Shown: positions 15,228 through 24,074, numbered from the stretch's first letter. The stretch: DNA of 37,148 bases from Dyella_A sp049445995 (GCF_049445995.1 NZ_JBMSDZ010000026.1:1-37148); one strand, 5' to 3'. Program-made: numbers and translations. Notes: generated from the sequence alone by a model not told the origin.

Positions 15228-16411
15228 CGCTGCACCATCAGCGCGAACCACTGCCAGCCGCGCACGCGCTCGGCGATCAGCTTGGCGCTGGTCAGCATGG
15301 GCACCGCCAGCAACGCGCCGGGGATGCCCCACAGGAAGCCCCACAGCAGCAGCCAGATCAGGATCGCCACCGGGCTCACCCGCATGCGCCGGCCCAGGAT
15401 CATCGGCGTGATCAGGTTGCCTTCCACCACGGTGATGCAGGCGAACAGCACCGCCGGCAGCACCGCCTGGCCCAGCTCGCGGAAGTTGATCAGGCCGACC
15501 AGCAGCAGGATGGTGGTGGTGGTGATCGCGCCGACATAGGGAATGAAGTTGGCGATCATCGCGATGCTGCCCCACAGCAGCGGATCGGGCACGTGCAGCA
15601 GCCACAGCATGCCGGCGGTCAGCGTGCCCAGCGTGATGTTGATCAGCGCGGTGGTGAGGATGTAGTGCGACACCTCTGTCTGGATGCTGCGCACGATCGC
15701 CACGGCGTGCTTCTTGTGGCGAAAGTTCGGCACGATCTCCACCAGTCGCCGCAGCAGGTCGTCGCCGTAGATCAGGAAGAAGAACACCAGCAGCACCACG
15801 GTGAGCACGGCGGCCAGCACCTTGGGCGCGGCAGCCAGCACGTCCCAGGCGGTGATCGCCACCGCCGCCTGCCGCGGCGGCTGCACGCGCACGGCGGCCT
15901 GGCCGCCGACCAGGCTCTGGGTGGCGCGACTGGCCGCTTCCAGCGGCTGGGTGATGCCCTTGAGCTTGGGCACGAAATTGCGCAGCGCGGTCGGCGCATC
16001 GTGGAACCAGCCCAGCGCCGGCTGCGCCAGCGCCACCGCGCCGGCGCCGATGCCGGCCATCAGCCCCAGCATCAGCACGCTGGCACTGAACCAGCGCGGC
16101 AGGCGCAGCCGCGTGCCCAGCGCCACGATCGGGTTGAGCGCCACGCCCAGGAACGCCGCCAGCACCAGCGGGATCAGCAGCACCTTGATCAGGGTGATGG
16201 TGTACAGCACCGCCAGCAGCAGCAGCGCGCCGAGCACGAAGCGGATCGTCTCGATGTTGCGCCGCGTGCCGCGCACCGTGGGCAAGCCTTTCCGCGTGGG
16301 CGGCGGCAGGACCTCGGCGGCGGTCAGCTGCAGATCCGATCCGGGCGCCGCGAGCGGCGGCGCTGCGCCCGGGTCGATCGCTTGTTCGGGCACCGGGTCG
16401 AGCGTGCTCAT
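15224..16411 (-). CDS. AI-2E family transporter (PF01594)
   Basis: A 395-residue inner-membrane protein. The proline-rich cytoplasmic N-terminus spans residues 1-55, followed by hydrophobic pairs (FVLGALLLLAVLYTITLIKV; LLIPLVLAAFLGVALNPIVA), a long amphipathic central part, then LLVFFFLIYGDDLLRRLVEIVP, NFIPYVGAITTTTILLLVG and EGNLITPMILGRRMRVSPVA, which are hallmarks of the YdiK/PerM/TqsA family. Members have been linked to AI-2 export, sodium/proton exchange and permease roles, so no substrate should be assumed. Its ATG overlaps the stop of the YqjK-like gene (ATGA), so it is co-translated with the YqjD/E/K-like set. Confidence 0.88.
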   Translation of the reverse strand: MSTLDPVPEQAIDPGAAPPLAAPGSDLQLTAAEVLPPPTRKGLPTVRGTRRNIETIRFVLGALLLLAVLYTITLIKVLLIPLVLAAFLGVALNPIVALGTRLRLPRWFSASVLMLGLMAGIGAGAVALAQPALGWFHDAPTALRNFVPKLKGITQPLEAASRATQSLVGGQAAVRVQPPRQAAVAITAWDVLAAAPKVLAAVLTVVLLVFFFLIYGDDLLRRLVEIVPNFRHKKHAVAIVRSIQTEVSHYILTTALINITLGTLTAGMLWLLHVPDPLLWGSIAMIANFIPYVGAITTTTILLLVGLINFRELGQAVLPAVLFACITVVEGNLITPMILGRRMRVSPVAILIWLLLWGFLWGIPGALLAVPMLTSAKLIAERVRGWQWFALMVQR

Positions 16412-16725
16412 GCCGCGTCCGCGGACTCCGCCGTCGTCGCGCGGCCGGACGACACCAGGCCGCTGTCGGCCAGCAGGCGCACGCCGTAGCCGACCAGCTC
16501 CAGCACGCCGCCGCCGAGCAGGCCGCCCACGCCCGGCACGCGCAGCGGATGGAAGTCCATCTGCGCCATCGCCACGCCCGCGCCGGCGGCCACGCCCACG
16601 CTGACGAACGGATGGTTGCGCACGCGCCCGAGCAGCGCATCGACCGGCATGCCGACACCGGCACGCGCGGCGCGCACTTCAGCCTGGGCGAGCTGGACCT
16701 GGGCGAGCTGGCGGGCGATCTTCAT
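16408..16725 (-). CDS. Small YqjK-like membrane-associated protein
   Basis: 105 residues starting MKIARQLAQVQLAQAEVR, a coiled, alanine-rich amphipathic N-terminus. Two hydrophobic stretches follow (NHPFVSVGVAAGAGVAMAQ and VGGLLGGGVLELVGYGVRLL). Both ends overlap neighbours by four bases (ATGA with the holin-family gene before and the AI-2E gene after). Size and position after YqjD- and YqjE-like genes match yqjK in the E. coli yqjCDEK operon, but I see no strong sequence identity. The function is unknown; it is likely an inner-membrane partner of that set. Confidence 0.7.
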   Translation of the reverse strand: MKIARQLAQVQLAQAEVRAARAGVGMPVDALLGRVRNHPFVSVGVAAGAGVAMAQMDFHPLRVPGVGGLLGGGVLELVGYGVRLLADSGLVSSGRATTAESADAA

Positions 16726-17210
16726 GGCGGGGCGTTCCGGGTCGGGTCGACCGTCGCGGCAGCGGTCGCGTCGTCGGCGCGGCGGGCCTTGCCGGCGACA
16801 TCGCGCATCATCGCACCGAACTCGCCGCGCGTCGCCGGCAGGCTGAGCCAGTGCAGGCCACGCCGGAACAGCACGATCGCCACCACCAGCAGCACGCCCT
16901 GCAGCAGCGCCAGCACGGCCAGCGCCCACAGCCAGGAGCCGAACCACTTGGCCAGCGCCACGCCGATCAGCGCCAGCACGGTGAGGCCGAAGCCCACGCC
17001 GACCACGGTGGCGGCCAGCGCCACGGCAAACAGCAGCGACACCGCGCCGCGCGCCAGCGACAGCTCGGCGCGAAACAACCGCCACTGGGCACCGAACAGG
17101 TGCTTTAGCGCCCCGCCCAGCTGGCGCAGTTCGTCCAGCAGACGCGACGACGCGGCGCCCGGAGCCGCCGCGTCGTCGTCTGCCCGCGGTTCGCGCGGCG
17201 TGTCATCCAT
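16722..17210 (-). CDS. YqjE-like phage holin-family protein (PF07332)
   Basis: 162 residues from ATG 17210 (MDDTPREPRADDD). A charged N-terminus and a helix (LLDELRQLGGALKHLFGAQW) precede two strong membrane segments (AVSLLFAVALAATVVGVGFG... and WLWALAVLALLQGVLLVVAI), followed by a basic tail. This is the YqjE/Holin-X arrangement, which despite its name is chromosomal and not a lysis gene. A TTG at 17243 would give a TTGA overlap with the upstream DUF883 stop and is an alternative start. It lies downstream of DUF883 as in enteric yqjD-yqjE. Confidence 0.78.
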   Translation of the reverse strand: MDDTPREPRADDDAAAPGAASSRLLDELRQLGGALKHLFGAQWRLFRAELSLARGAVSLLFAVALAATVVGVGFGLTVLALIGVALAKWFGSWLWALAVLALLQGVLLVVAIVLFRRGLHWLSLPATRGEFGAMMRDVAGKARRADDATAAATVDPTRNAPP

Positions 17211-17239
17211 GGTGCAGTCCGGGCCCAGGCTGGCAGCCC

Positions 17240-17617
17240 TCAACGACGCAACAGCCGACCGAGCAGCCAGCCGGCGCCCAGCGCAATGGCCATCGACTGC
17301 AGCGGTTTCTCGCGCACGTAGTCGCGCACCTGGTCCATCCAGTGCTCGGCGCGATCGACCGCCTGGTCGTAGACCTCACGGCCGCGCTCGCTGTACTCGC
17401 CGGCTTTTTCGGTGGTGCGCGTGGCGGCGTCGGCCACCTTGTCGGTGGCGCGGTGCAGGCCTTCCTCGACGCGGTCGGCGGCGCGGTCGACCGCTTCCTT
17501 GGTGCCGGTCACGGCATGCGAGGTGGCCTGCTTGACACGCTCGGCGCCCTGTTCGATGCGGTCGGCGGCGGTACGGTCCGCGGGCGGGTTGCTGGCGATC
17601 TCGGCGGATTTGGTCAT
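17240..17617 (-). CDS. YqjD-like DUF883 protein
   Basis: 125 residues: a long hydrophilic, alanine/glutamate/arginine-rich helical region with heptad-like repeats (RIEQGAERVKQATSH, VDRAADRVEEGLHRATDK, YDQAVDRAEHWMDQVRDYV), ending in a single C-terminal membrane anchor (SMAIALGAGWLLGRLLRR). This is typical of YqjD/ElaB/YgaM (DUF883), tail-anchored inner-membrane proteins that associate with stationary-phase ribosomes in E. coli. It is the first gene of the YqjD-E-K-AI-2E string, behind a hairpin that separates it from DUF1328. Confidence 0.85.
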   Translation of the reverse strand: MTKSAEIASNPPADRTAADRIEQGAERVKQATSHAVTGTKEAVDRAADRVEEGLHRATDKVADAATRTTEKAGEYSERGREVYDQAVDRAEHWMDQVRDYVREKPLQSMAIALGAGWLLGRLLRR

Positions 17618-17650
17618 TTCGGTACTCCACTGGCTGACAGGGGTGGGGCG

Positions 17651-17673
17651 AAAACCGGCCGCGTACGGGCCGG
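17651..17673 (-). terminator. Short hairpin with T4 tail after the DUF1328 gene
   Basis: On the minus strand, arms CCGGCC and GGCCGG (17668-17673 and 17655-17660) flank a 7-base loop and are followed by TTTT (17651-17654), 9 bases after the DUF1328 stop. It is a compact Rho-independent terminator that would make DUF1328 a separate transcript. Confidence 0.55.
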
Positions 17674-17681
17674 CGGCGAAG

Positions 17682-17840
17682 CTACTTGGCGGGGCGCCGG
17701 AAGAACGCGATCACCGCGAGCGCCAGGAAGATCACGCACAGGATCTTCGCGATGCCCGCCGCGGTACCGGCGATGCCGCCAAAACCGAACATGCCGGCAA
17801 TGACGGCAATGATCAGGAAAACCAGAGCGTAATGCAGCAT
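17682..17840 (-). CDS. DUF1328 small membrane protein (YtjA-like)
   Basis: A 52-residue, almost wholly hydrophobic protein starting MLHYALVFLIIAVIAGMFGF, followed by GGIAGTAAGIAKILCVIF and the tail FFRRPAK. The double helix with a glycine-rich turn and LHYA start is the DUF1328 (UPF0391) signature. Members are small inner-membrane proteins, often induced with general stress and found near DUF883/YqjD genes as here. GAGG lies 9 bases before the ATG. Identity as a DUF1328 member is clear; the function is unknown. Confidence 0.88.
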   Translation of the reverse strand: MLHYALVFLIIAVIAGMFGFGGIAGTAAGIAKILCVIFLALAVIAFFRRPAK

Positions 17841-17982
17841 GGCGGCATCCTCGTGGGGAACGATGCAAGGGCCGGCACGGAACGCCGATTCTTTTTTCCA
17901 TGATCCATACCCGGCGCCTTGCCAGCGTGAAGGCCGGCCGCACGACCGCTCGCGATGCCGCGCCGCCGCCGCGCCCCGTCGG

Positions 17983-19071
17983 CTACGGTGCGCGGTAGGT
18001 GACGCGGTACACCGCGCCGGCCAGGTCGTCGCTGACCAGCAGGCTGCCGTCGGGCAGCATCTGCACGTCGGCTGGCCGGCCCCAGGCCTTCTCGTCGCGC
18101 ATGAAGCCGGTGATCAGCGGCTCGTACGCCAGCACCCGGCTGCCCTTCAGGCGCACCGTCATCACGCGGTAGCCCGATTTCTTCGTGCGGTTCCACGAGC
18201 CGTGCTCGGCGATGATCGCCGCGCCCCGGTACGGTGCGGGGAACTGCGTACCGGTATAGAAGCGCATGCCCAGGGAGGCCACGTGCGCGCCCAGCTTGAA
18301 CGCCGGGGCGCGGTAATCGCTGCAGCGTTTTCCCTTGCCGAACTGCGGATCAAGCGTGTCGCCCTGGTGGCAATACGGAAAGCCGAAGTGCTGGCCGATC
18401 CGGGTGACCTCGTTGAGGGTGTCGCTGGGCATGTCGTCGCCCATCAGGTCGCGGCCGTTGCTGGTGAACCAGAGCCGCTTCGTGCCGGGCTGCCAGTCGA
18501 AGCCGACCGAGTTGCGGATGCCGTAGGCGACGTCCTCCAGGCCGCCGCCGTCGGCATTCATGCGGGTGATCTTGGCGTAGGCCTTGCCGCGGTCGCAGAC
18601 GTTGCACGGCGCGCCGATCGGCACGTAGAGCTTGCCGTCCGGCCCGAACGCGATGAACTTCCAGCCGTGCAGCGTCTCGGTGGGGAACGAGTCGTTCACC
18701 ACCTCCGGCGCGGGCGGATCGTCGAGATGGTTCTCGATGTCGCGCAGCACCAGGATCCTGCTCACCGCCGACACGTACAGGTCGCCGTTTCTGAAGGCCA
18801 CGCCGACCGGCAGCTGCAGGCCGCTGGCGATCACCCGCACCCGCTCGGCCACGCCGTCGCCGTTGGCGTCGGTGAGCGCGTAGACCTTGCCGGCGTCGTT
18901 GGAGCCGACGAACACGGTGCCCCGGGCGCCCACCGCCAGTTCGCGCGCATTCGGCACCTGGTCCGAATACACGGCGATGTGGAAGCCGCTGGGCACGGTC
19001 AACTGGTCCAGCTGCGGCGCGGCGGCGAGCGACAGCGGCAGGAGCATCAGTGGAGCGGCAAGCAGGCGCAT
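17983..19071 (-). CDS. PQQ-type sugar (L-sorbosone) dehydrogenase family protein
   Basis: 362 residues from ATG 19071, with GAGGA upstream and signal peptide MRLLAAPLMLLPLSLAAAP. The mature protein is a beta-propeller of the soluble glucose/sorbosone dehydrogenase family (PF07995): LTVPSGFHIAVYSDQVPNAR, RGTVFVGSNDAGKVYALTD, LPVGVAFRNGDLYV, HGWKFIAFGPDGKLYVPIGA, NSVGFDWQPGTKRLWFTSNG and ADVQMLPDGSLLVSDDLAGA. Such enzymes oxidise aldoses or sorbosone in the periplasm using pyrroloquinoline quinone. No PQQ synthesis genes lie in the window, so cofactor and substrate are assumed from family. It is monocistronic by spacing; 141 bases separate it from DUF1328. Confidence 0.85.
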   Translation of the reverse strand: MRLLAAPLMLLPLSLAAAPQLDQLTVPSGFHIAVYSDQVPNARELAVGARGTVFVGSNDAGKVYALTDANGDGVAERVRVIASGLQLPVGVAFRNGDLYVSAVSRILVLRDIENHLDDPPAPEVVNDSFPTETLHGWKFIAFGPDGKLYVPIGAPCNVCDRGKAYAKITRMNADGGGLEDVAYGIRNSVGFDWQPGTKRLWFTSNGRDLMGDDMPSDTLNEVTRIGQHFGFPYCHQGDTLDPQFGKGKRCSDYRAPAFKLGAHVASLGMRFYTGTQFPAPYRGAAIIAEHGSWNRTKKSGYRVMTVRLKGSRVLAYEPLITGFMRDEKAWGRPADVQMLPDGSLLVSDDLAGAVYRVTYRAP

Positions 19072-19488
19072 CGTGGGATTCCTCGGCGAGGCGGGACAGG
19101 ACTCCAACATAACGCGCCGGAGCATCGTCGTGCAGTCGCGCCCGCAGCCGGGCCGGCCCTTGCGCGGCCGCTCCGCGGCCGATCAGCGCCGGGGCGCGTC
19201 GCATCGACCAGTGGCTGCAAATATTTTTCGCTCGCAAGGCATTGCGACACGCGATCCGATGCGCGGTCTGGTGGTCGCAATGCTCTTTCAACTCATTGAT
19301 TGAAATAGCGTTACAAACATGGAAAGGCGCAAGAGCGTTCGAGCGGCGACGCAAGAAAAGGCTGTCTCCGGATGGTCACGAACGCCGTCATGCAGGCAAC
19401 ACGAAAAGTTCGCTTTCGGGGGCGATGGTGACGCGCTTCGCATGGTCCCCATGCCCGCGCCGCTTTCGAACCCGACCAGGATCTCTCC
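19072..19488. promoter_or_regulatory. Upstream region of the second TonB receptor
   Basis: 417 bases with no gene that I can support. The part near 19210-19330 is AT-richer. It contains an inverted repeat with arms TTTCAA (19285-19290) and TTGAAA (19299-19304), separated by 8 bases, about 190 bases before the receptor start. It is probably the regulatory region for the receptor (rightward) and the dehydrogenase (leftward). Confidence 0.4.
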
Positions 19489-21705
19489 ATGTCCAGCCTG
19501 TCTGCCAACCACCGCTCCCGCCTCGCGGTCGCCGTGCATCTTGCCGTCGTCGCCCTGCTGATGGCCGTGCCGGTACATGCCGACACCAGCACGCCGTCGA
19601 CCACGGACGCCATGCATGTCGGCACCACCGGCACCATGGGTACCAACATCAAGATCACCCAGCTGAAGAGCATCCAGGTCACCGCCGGGGCCGAGACCAC
19701 CAGCGACCAGGCGCCGACCCAGGCGTCGCTGGTGGCGACCCAGCCGCAGTCGATCATCGGCGACCGCTACATCGAGAACGTGGCCGCCTCGACGGCGAAC
19801 TACACCGATATCGTGAAGATCGCGCCCAGCGTGTCCGACGTGGATCCGAACGGCCCCGGCCTGATGGAGTCGCAGGGACTGTCGATCCGCGGCTTCCAGA
19901 ACGGCGAATACAACGTCACCTTCGACGGCATTCCCTGGGGCGACTCGAACGACTTCACCCAGCATTCCACCTCGTATTTCATGCCGCAGGACATCGGCCA
20001 GATAACCGTCGATCGCGGACCGGGCAGCGCCCGCACGCTGGGCAACGCAACCTTCGGCGGCACGCTGTCGGTGGACTCGAAGGACCCCGACCAGCGCATG
20101 TCGGTCAACCCGTTTTTCAGCGTGGCCAGCTTCAACACGCGGGTGGAGGGCGTGCGCATCGACACCGGCAAGCTCGACCAGTACGGCGGTACCACCGCCT
20201 ACTTCAGCGTGAAGAATCTTTCCAGCGACGGCTACCTCACCCACGCGGGACTCGATCGCCAGAACGGTTTCGCCAAGATCGTGCAGCCGCTGGGCAAAGA
20301 CACCACGCTCACCTTCGCCAGCAACCTGACCCGGCTGCACCAGAACGTGTCGCTCGGCGCGACCAAGGCGCAGATCGCCCAGTATGGGCCGAACCATGGG
20401 CTCAGTGCCGACCCCGGCAGCCAGGCGTTCCATGGCTACAACTACGACAAGATCACCACCGATTTCGAATACCTGGATCTGGAAACCAAATGGGCTGGCT
20501 GGGATATCGGCGACAAGCTCTACACCTATGGGTATCGCCATCGCGGCTACAACGGCGCCGACCCCAATGGCGAACAGCCCAACGGCACCGTCTACAGCCC
20601 CACCAACGTCCCCGGGCAGCGCATGCGCATGGACTATCGCTCGGTCGGCGACATCCTGCGCCTCAGCCATGACCTGGGCCCTGGCGAGGTCCATGTGGGT
20701 GGCTGGGTCGACCGCCAGACCAATCACCGGCTGCAGTACGAGATCGACGACAGCAACGGCTATGCGCTCAACGCCGTCCCGACCAGCGCCGCCATCGACC
20801 GTCTGATGGACGACAGCCTCACCGACCTGCAGACCTACGGCGAATACCAGTGGCATGCCACCGATGCGCTGGATATCACCGGCGGCCTGAAGTTGGTGAA
20901 CTTCCGTCGCACCCTCGATGCGCAGGTGAACCAGAAGACCGGCCTGCCGATCCACTATGCGCAAACCTGGACCCGCGACCTGCCCTCGGTGGACCTGCAC
21001 TACACGCTCAATGATCACTGGAGCGCCTACGCCCAGTGGGCCAAGGGTTTCCTGGCGCCGAACCTCAACACCTTCTTCACCGTCGATCCATCGATGAATC
21101 AGGTCAAGCCCGAGAGCACGACCAACGAGCAGATCGGCACCGCCTGGAACAGTGACGGCCTGACGTTCTCCTTCGACGCTTACCACATCGATTTCAGCAA
21201 CAAGATCGAGAGCCGCAAGGTGGCCGGGCAGACGCTTTTCTACAATGCCGGCGGCGCCATCTACAAAGGCATCGAAGGTGAGGCGACGCTGGCGCTGGGC
21301 GACGGCTTCAGCCTGTACGGGAACGCCTCGATCAACCGCGCACGGGATAAGGCCACCAGCCAGTGGCTGCCGAACGCACCGAGCCGCACCGCCGCCGCCG
21401 GCGTGCTGTTCGACAGCGGTCCGTGGTCAGCCTCGCTGCTCGACAAGTACGTCGGCGTGCGCTACGGCGACAGCGGCCAGACCGAGCGGCTGGGCGGTTA
21501 CGCCACCGCCGACTTCGCGGCCAGCTACGTCTTCGCGCACCCGTTTGCCGATGTGCGCGACGCCACGGTCAGCCTGAAGGTGGCCAATCTCGGCGACAAC
21601 AAGCACATCTACGCGCTGGCCGGTTATACCGGGCAGAACGGCACGCCGCTCTACTGGACGATTCCGGAGCGCAGCTTCGAGCTGGACGTGTCGGCGCATT
21701 TCTGA
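19489..21705 (+). CDS. TonB-dependent receptor, paired with a phosphatase
   Basis: A 738-residue outer-membrane receptor. AGGA precedes the ATG. The signal peptide ends near VPVHADT. An N-terminal extension rich in Thr/Ser/Met precedes the plug, with ADIVKIAPS-like (TDIVKIAPSVSDVDPNGPGL), GLSIRGFQNGEYNVTFDGIP, QITVDRGPGSARTLGNATFGG, then the barrel, ending in a canonical phenylalanine (ELDVSAHF). The substrate is unknown. The next gene, 63 bases on and probably co-transcribed, is a secreted phosphatase/phosphodiesterase, suggesting that the receptor imports a product or a phosphate-bearing compound released by it. It is not close to the sucrose receptor in this window. Confidence 0.88.
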   Translation: MSSLSANHRSRLAVAVHLAVVALLMAVPVHADTSTPSTTDAMHVGTTGTMGTNIKITQLKSIQVTAGAETTSDQAPTQASLVATQPQSIIGDRYIENVAASTANYTDIVKIAPSVSDVDPNGPGLMESQGLSIRGFQNGEYNVTFDGIPWGDSNDFTQHSTSYFMPQDIGQITVDRGPGSARTLGNATFGGTLSVDSKDPDQRMSVNPFFSVASFNTRVEGVRIDTGKLDQYGGTTAYFSVKNLSSDGYLTHAGLDRQNGFAKIVQPLGKDTTLTFASNLTRLHQNVSLGATKAQIAQYGPNHGLSADPGSQAFHGYNYDKITTDFEYLDLETKWAGWDIGDKLYTYGYRHRGYNGADPNGEQPNGTVYSPTNVPGQRMRMDYRSVGDILRLSHDLGPGEVHVGGWVDRQTNHRLQYEIDDSNGYALNAVPTSAAIDRLMDDSLTDLQTYGEYQWHATDALDITGGLKLVNFRRTLDAQVNQKTGLPIHYAQTWTRDLPSVDLHYTLNDHWSAYAQWAKGFLAPNLNTFFTVDPSMNQVKPESTTNEQIGTAWNSDGLTFSFDAYHIDFSNKIESRKVAGQTLFYNAGGAIYKGIEGEATLALGDGFSLYGNASINRARDKATSQWLPNAPSRTAAAGVLFDSGPWSASLLDKYVGVRYGDSGQTERLGGYATADFAASYVFAHPFADVRDATVSLKVANLGDNKHIYALAGYTGQNGTPLYWTIPERSFELDVSAHF

Positions 21706-21768
21706 GCGCACCGGCGGAGTCGCCGTACGGGCGACCCTGCCCCTTCCTTCACTTTTCAAGGATTTGCC

Positions 21769-23283
21769 GTGACCACAGTGACGCGCTGGGCAAGGTTGGC
21801 CGTGGCCGGGGTGCTGGCGGTTGGCTCCACTCCTGCCTGGGCGGCCATGCCGGCCTCGCCGATCCGCCACGTCCTGCTGATCAGTGTGGATGGGCTGCAC
21901 GCCGCCGATCTGGATCACTACATCCACGACCATCCATCAGCGACGCTTGCCTGGCTGGCCAGGCACGGTATCACCTACGCCGATGCACACGGGGCCACGC
22001 CGGCCGATTCCTTCCCCGGGCTGCTCGGCATCATGACCGGCGGCAATCCGGCCGCGACCGGCGTGTATTTCGACGTGAGCTATGCGCGTGACCTGGCCTC
22101 TGACGAGCCGTCCTGCCGCGCTGGGCGGCTTGGCGCCGTAGTGGCCTTCGACGAGGCCGCCGACGGCGCGCCCGACGCACAGGGACGGCGGCGGATCGAT
22201 CCAGCCCGGCTGCCGCGACGCCCCGGCGACTGCGCGCCGGTCTACCCGCATGCCTACCTGCGCGCCAACACGGTGTTCAACGTGATCCACGATACCGGTG
22301 GCCACACCGCCTGGATCGACAAGCACCCGGTCTACGAAATCCTGCGCGGGCCGGATGGCCACGGTATCGATGACCTCGACACGCCGGAGATCGGCGGCGA
22401 CTTCGAGGGCAGCAGGCGCAAACCGGTGGATCACATCACCGGCTCGATCCAGCGCACCGAGGCCTATGACACCGGCAAGGCCAAAGCGGTACTCGCCGAG
22501 ATCGACGGCTGGACCCACGACCGCTCCCACAGCGCACCCGTGCCCGTGCTGTTCGGCTTGAATCTGCAGGCCGTGAACGTGGCGCAGAAGCTGGCCGGCT
22601 ATGCCGATCCCGACGGTGTGCCCGAGCCCGGTCTCGCCCGGGCGCTGGGCCACTGCGACCGATTGCTCGGCCGCATGGTCGACGCACTGCGCGCAAGGCG
22701 GCTGCTCGACAGCACGCTGGTGGTGGTGACTGCCAAGCACGGCAACGCGCCCATGGATCGTGCCAGCTTGAGGCATGTCGCCAAGAGCGAGTTGCGTCAG
22801 GCGATCGACGCCGCGGCGCCCGGCGCACTGGCGCAGCTCACCACGGACCAAGGCGCGCTGGTATGGCTGCATGAGCCGGCCACCGCGGCGAAAGTCGCCA
22901 CCATGTTGCGCAGCAGGGCGCACGCGCTGGGCATCGCCCGCGTGCTCGAAGGAAACGAGGTGACGCGCTACTTCGACGCGCGCCAGGGCGATCCGCGCGT
23001 GCCGGACCTGCTGGTGATGGCCCGGCCCGGCGTGATCTATGGCAAGCCGGGTGACGGCAAGCTCGCCGAACACGGCGGCTTCGACAGCGACAACACGCAC
23101 GTCGCCCTGCTGCTGAGCAATCCGCACCTCGCCGCACCCGGAACGCGTTGGACGGGTGCGGTGGCCACGCTGCAGATCGCGCCAACGGTGCTGAGCGTGC
23201 TGGGACTCGATCCCGCCGCACTCGACGCCGTCCGCGCGCAGCGGACCCAGCCGCTGCCGGGGATTGCCGGCAAACTGCACTGA
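21769..23283 (+). CDS. Secreted alkaline-phosphatase-superfamily (nucleotide pyrophosphatase-like) enzyme
   Basis: 504 residues from GTG 21769 (AAGGA upstream) with a Sec signal (RWARLAVAGVLAVGSTPAWA). The fold is that of type I phosphodiesterase/nucleotide pyrophosphatase (PF01663): HVLLISVDGLHAADL (metal aspartate), GATPADSFPGLLGIMTGGNP with a Ser in the nucleophile loop, HTAWIDKHPVYE (metal Asp and His), TLVVVTAKHGNAPMD (in place of the usual DHG metal motif) and GKLAEHGGFDSDNTHVALLL (metal His). The TAKHG variant occurs in a recognisable subgroup, as I recall, so I do not regard the enzyme as dead. It acts in the periplasm or outside. The substrate is not predictable. Confidence 0.82.
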   Translation: MTTVTRWARLAVAGVLAVGSTPAWAAMPASPIRHVLLISVDGLHAADLDHYIHDHPSATLAWLARHGITYADAHGATPADSFPGLLGIMTGGNPAATGVYFDVSYARDLASDEPSCRAGRLGAVVAFDEAADGAPDAQGRRRIDPARLPRRPGDCAPVYPHAYLRANTVFNVIHDTGGHTAWIDKHPVYEILRGPDGHGIDDLDTPEIGGDFEGSRRKPVDHITGSIQRTEAYDTGKAKAVLAEIDGWTHDRSHSAPVPVLFGLNLQAVNVAQKLAGYADPDGVPEPGLARALGHCDRLLGRMVDALRARRLLDSTLVVVTAKHGNAPMDRASLRHVAKSELRQAIDAAAPGALAQLTTDQGALVWLHEPATAAKVATMLRSRAHALGIARVLEGNEVTRYFDARQGDPRVPDLLVMARPGVIYGKPGDGKLAEHGGFDSDNTHVALLLSNPHLAAPGTRWTGAVATLQIAPTVLSVLGLDPAALDAVRAQRTQPLPGIAGKLH

Positions 23284-23346
23284 TCCGCGCACCGGGTGCC
23301 ATGGCATGATGGGGAACGCACCATGGCGGCCCCCGCCGGAGTAGTC

Positions 23347-23769
23347 ATGTCCTCGATGCCGCCGTTCCACCTCGCCTTTCCGGTGACTTCACTGGCCAGG
23401 GCACGCGCGTTCTACGGCGAGCTGCTGGGCTGTCCGGAAGGACGCAGCAGCGCGGACTGGGTCGACTTTGACTTCCACGGTCACCAGATCGTCGCCCATC
23501 TCGCGCCGGAGGAAGTGCGCGCCGCCGCCACGCACGACGTGGACGGCGATGCGGTGCCGGTGCGCCACTTCGGCCTGGTGTTGCCGATGGCCGAATGGCA
23601 GGCGCTGGCCGACCGGCTGCGCGCCGCCGGCGTGCGCTTCCTTGTCGAGCCGCACCTGCGCTTCGTCGGCCTGCCGGGCGAGCAGGCCACGATGTTCCTG
23701 CGCGACCCGTGCGGCAACGCGCTGGAGTTCAAGGCCTTCGCCGACCCTTCGCGACTGTTCGCCAGGTAG
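23347..23769 (+). CDS. VOC-family (glyoxalase-like) protein
   Basis: 140 residues from ATG 23347, chosen for the CGGAG site and because the fold begins right after it (PPFHLAFPVTSLARARAFYGELLG). Two beta-alpha-beta-beta-beta modules follow, with candidate metal ligands in FHLAF (His), RHFGLVLPM (His) and FLRDPCGNALEFKAF (Glu). This is the vicinal-oxygen-chelate family, often annotated as dioxygenase or glyoxalase in this group; the reaction is unknown. It is followed after 6 bases by DUF3820, so the two are probably co-transcribed. Confidence 0.85.
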   Translation: MSSMPPFHLAFPVTSLARARAFYGELLGCPEGRSSADWVDFDFHGHQIVAHLAPEEVRAAATHDVDGDAVPVRHFGLVLPMAEWQALADRLRAAGVRFLVEPHLRFVGLPGEQATMFLRDPCGNALEFKAFADPSRLFAR

Positions 23770-23775
23770 CCCGCG

Positions 23776-23982
23776 ATGGAAGCGGAAGACCTCAAGCGCC
23801 TGGTCACCGTGCGCATGCCGTACGGCAAGTACGAGGGGTGGCTGATCGGCGACCTGCCGGGCGCCTACCTGGCGTGGTTCGCGCGCAAGGGCTTTCCGCC
23901 GGGGCAGCTCGGCCGGCTGCTGGCGCTGTCGCTGGAGCTGGATCACAACGGGCTGCGCGGGCTGCTCGATCCGCTGCGCTGA
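23776..23982 (+). CDS. DUF3820 family protein
   Basis: 68 residues: MEAEDLKRLVTVRMPYGKYEG, WLIGDLPGAYLAWFARKGFP, PGQLGRLLALSLELDHNGL. The MPxGKYKG...LPxxYLxWFxxKGFP pattern defines DUF3820 (PF12843), whose Pseudomonas aeruginosa member was described as a putative quorum-sensing-regulated virulence factor. The biochemical role is unknown. It is complete for the family and sits 6 bases behind the VOC gene. Confidence 0.9.
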   Translation: MEAEDLKRLVTVRMPYGKYEGWLIGDLPGAYLAWFARKGFPPGQLGRLLALSLELDHNGLRGLLDPLR

Positions 23983-24074
23983 AGCGGTCCGCGCGGCGCC
24001 ACGGCGCAGCGCGTATGATCTACCGCCCGCCGCCGCGCTGGCCGGTTCGTTCCCTTTTGCTGGTGCACGCTTTC

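Noticed and set aside
16722..17210. The holin-family gene as evidence of a prophage
   Set aside because: It sits in a YqjD-YqjE-YqjK-like housekeeping operon and no other phage gene is present.
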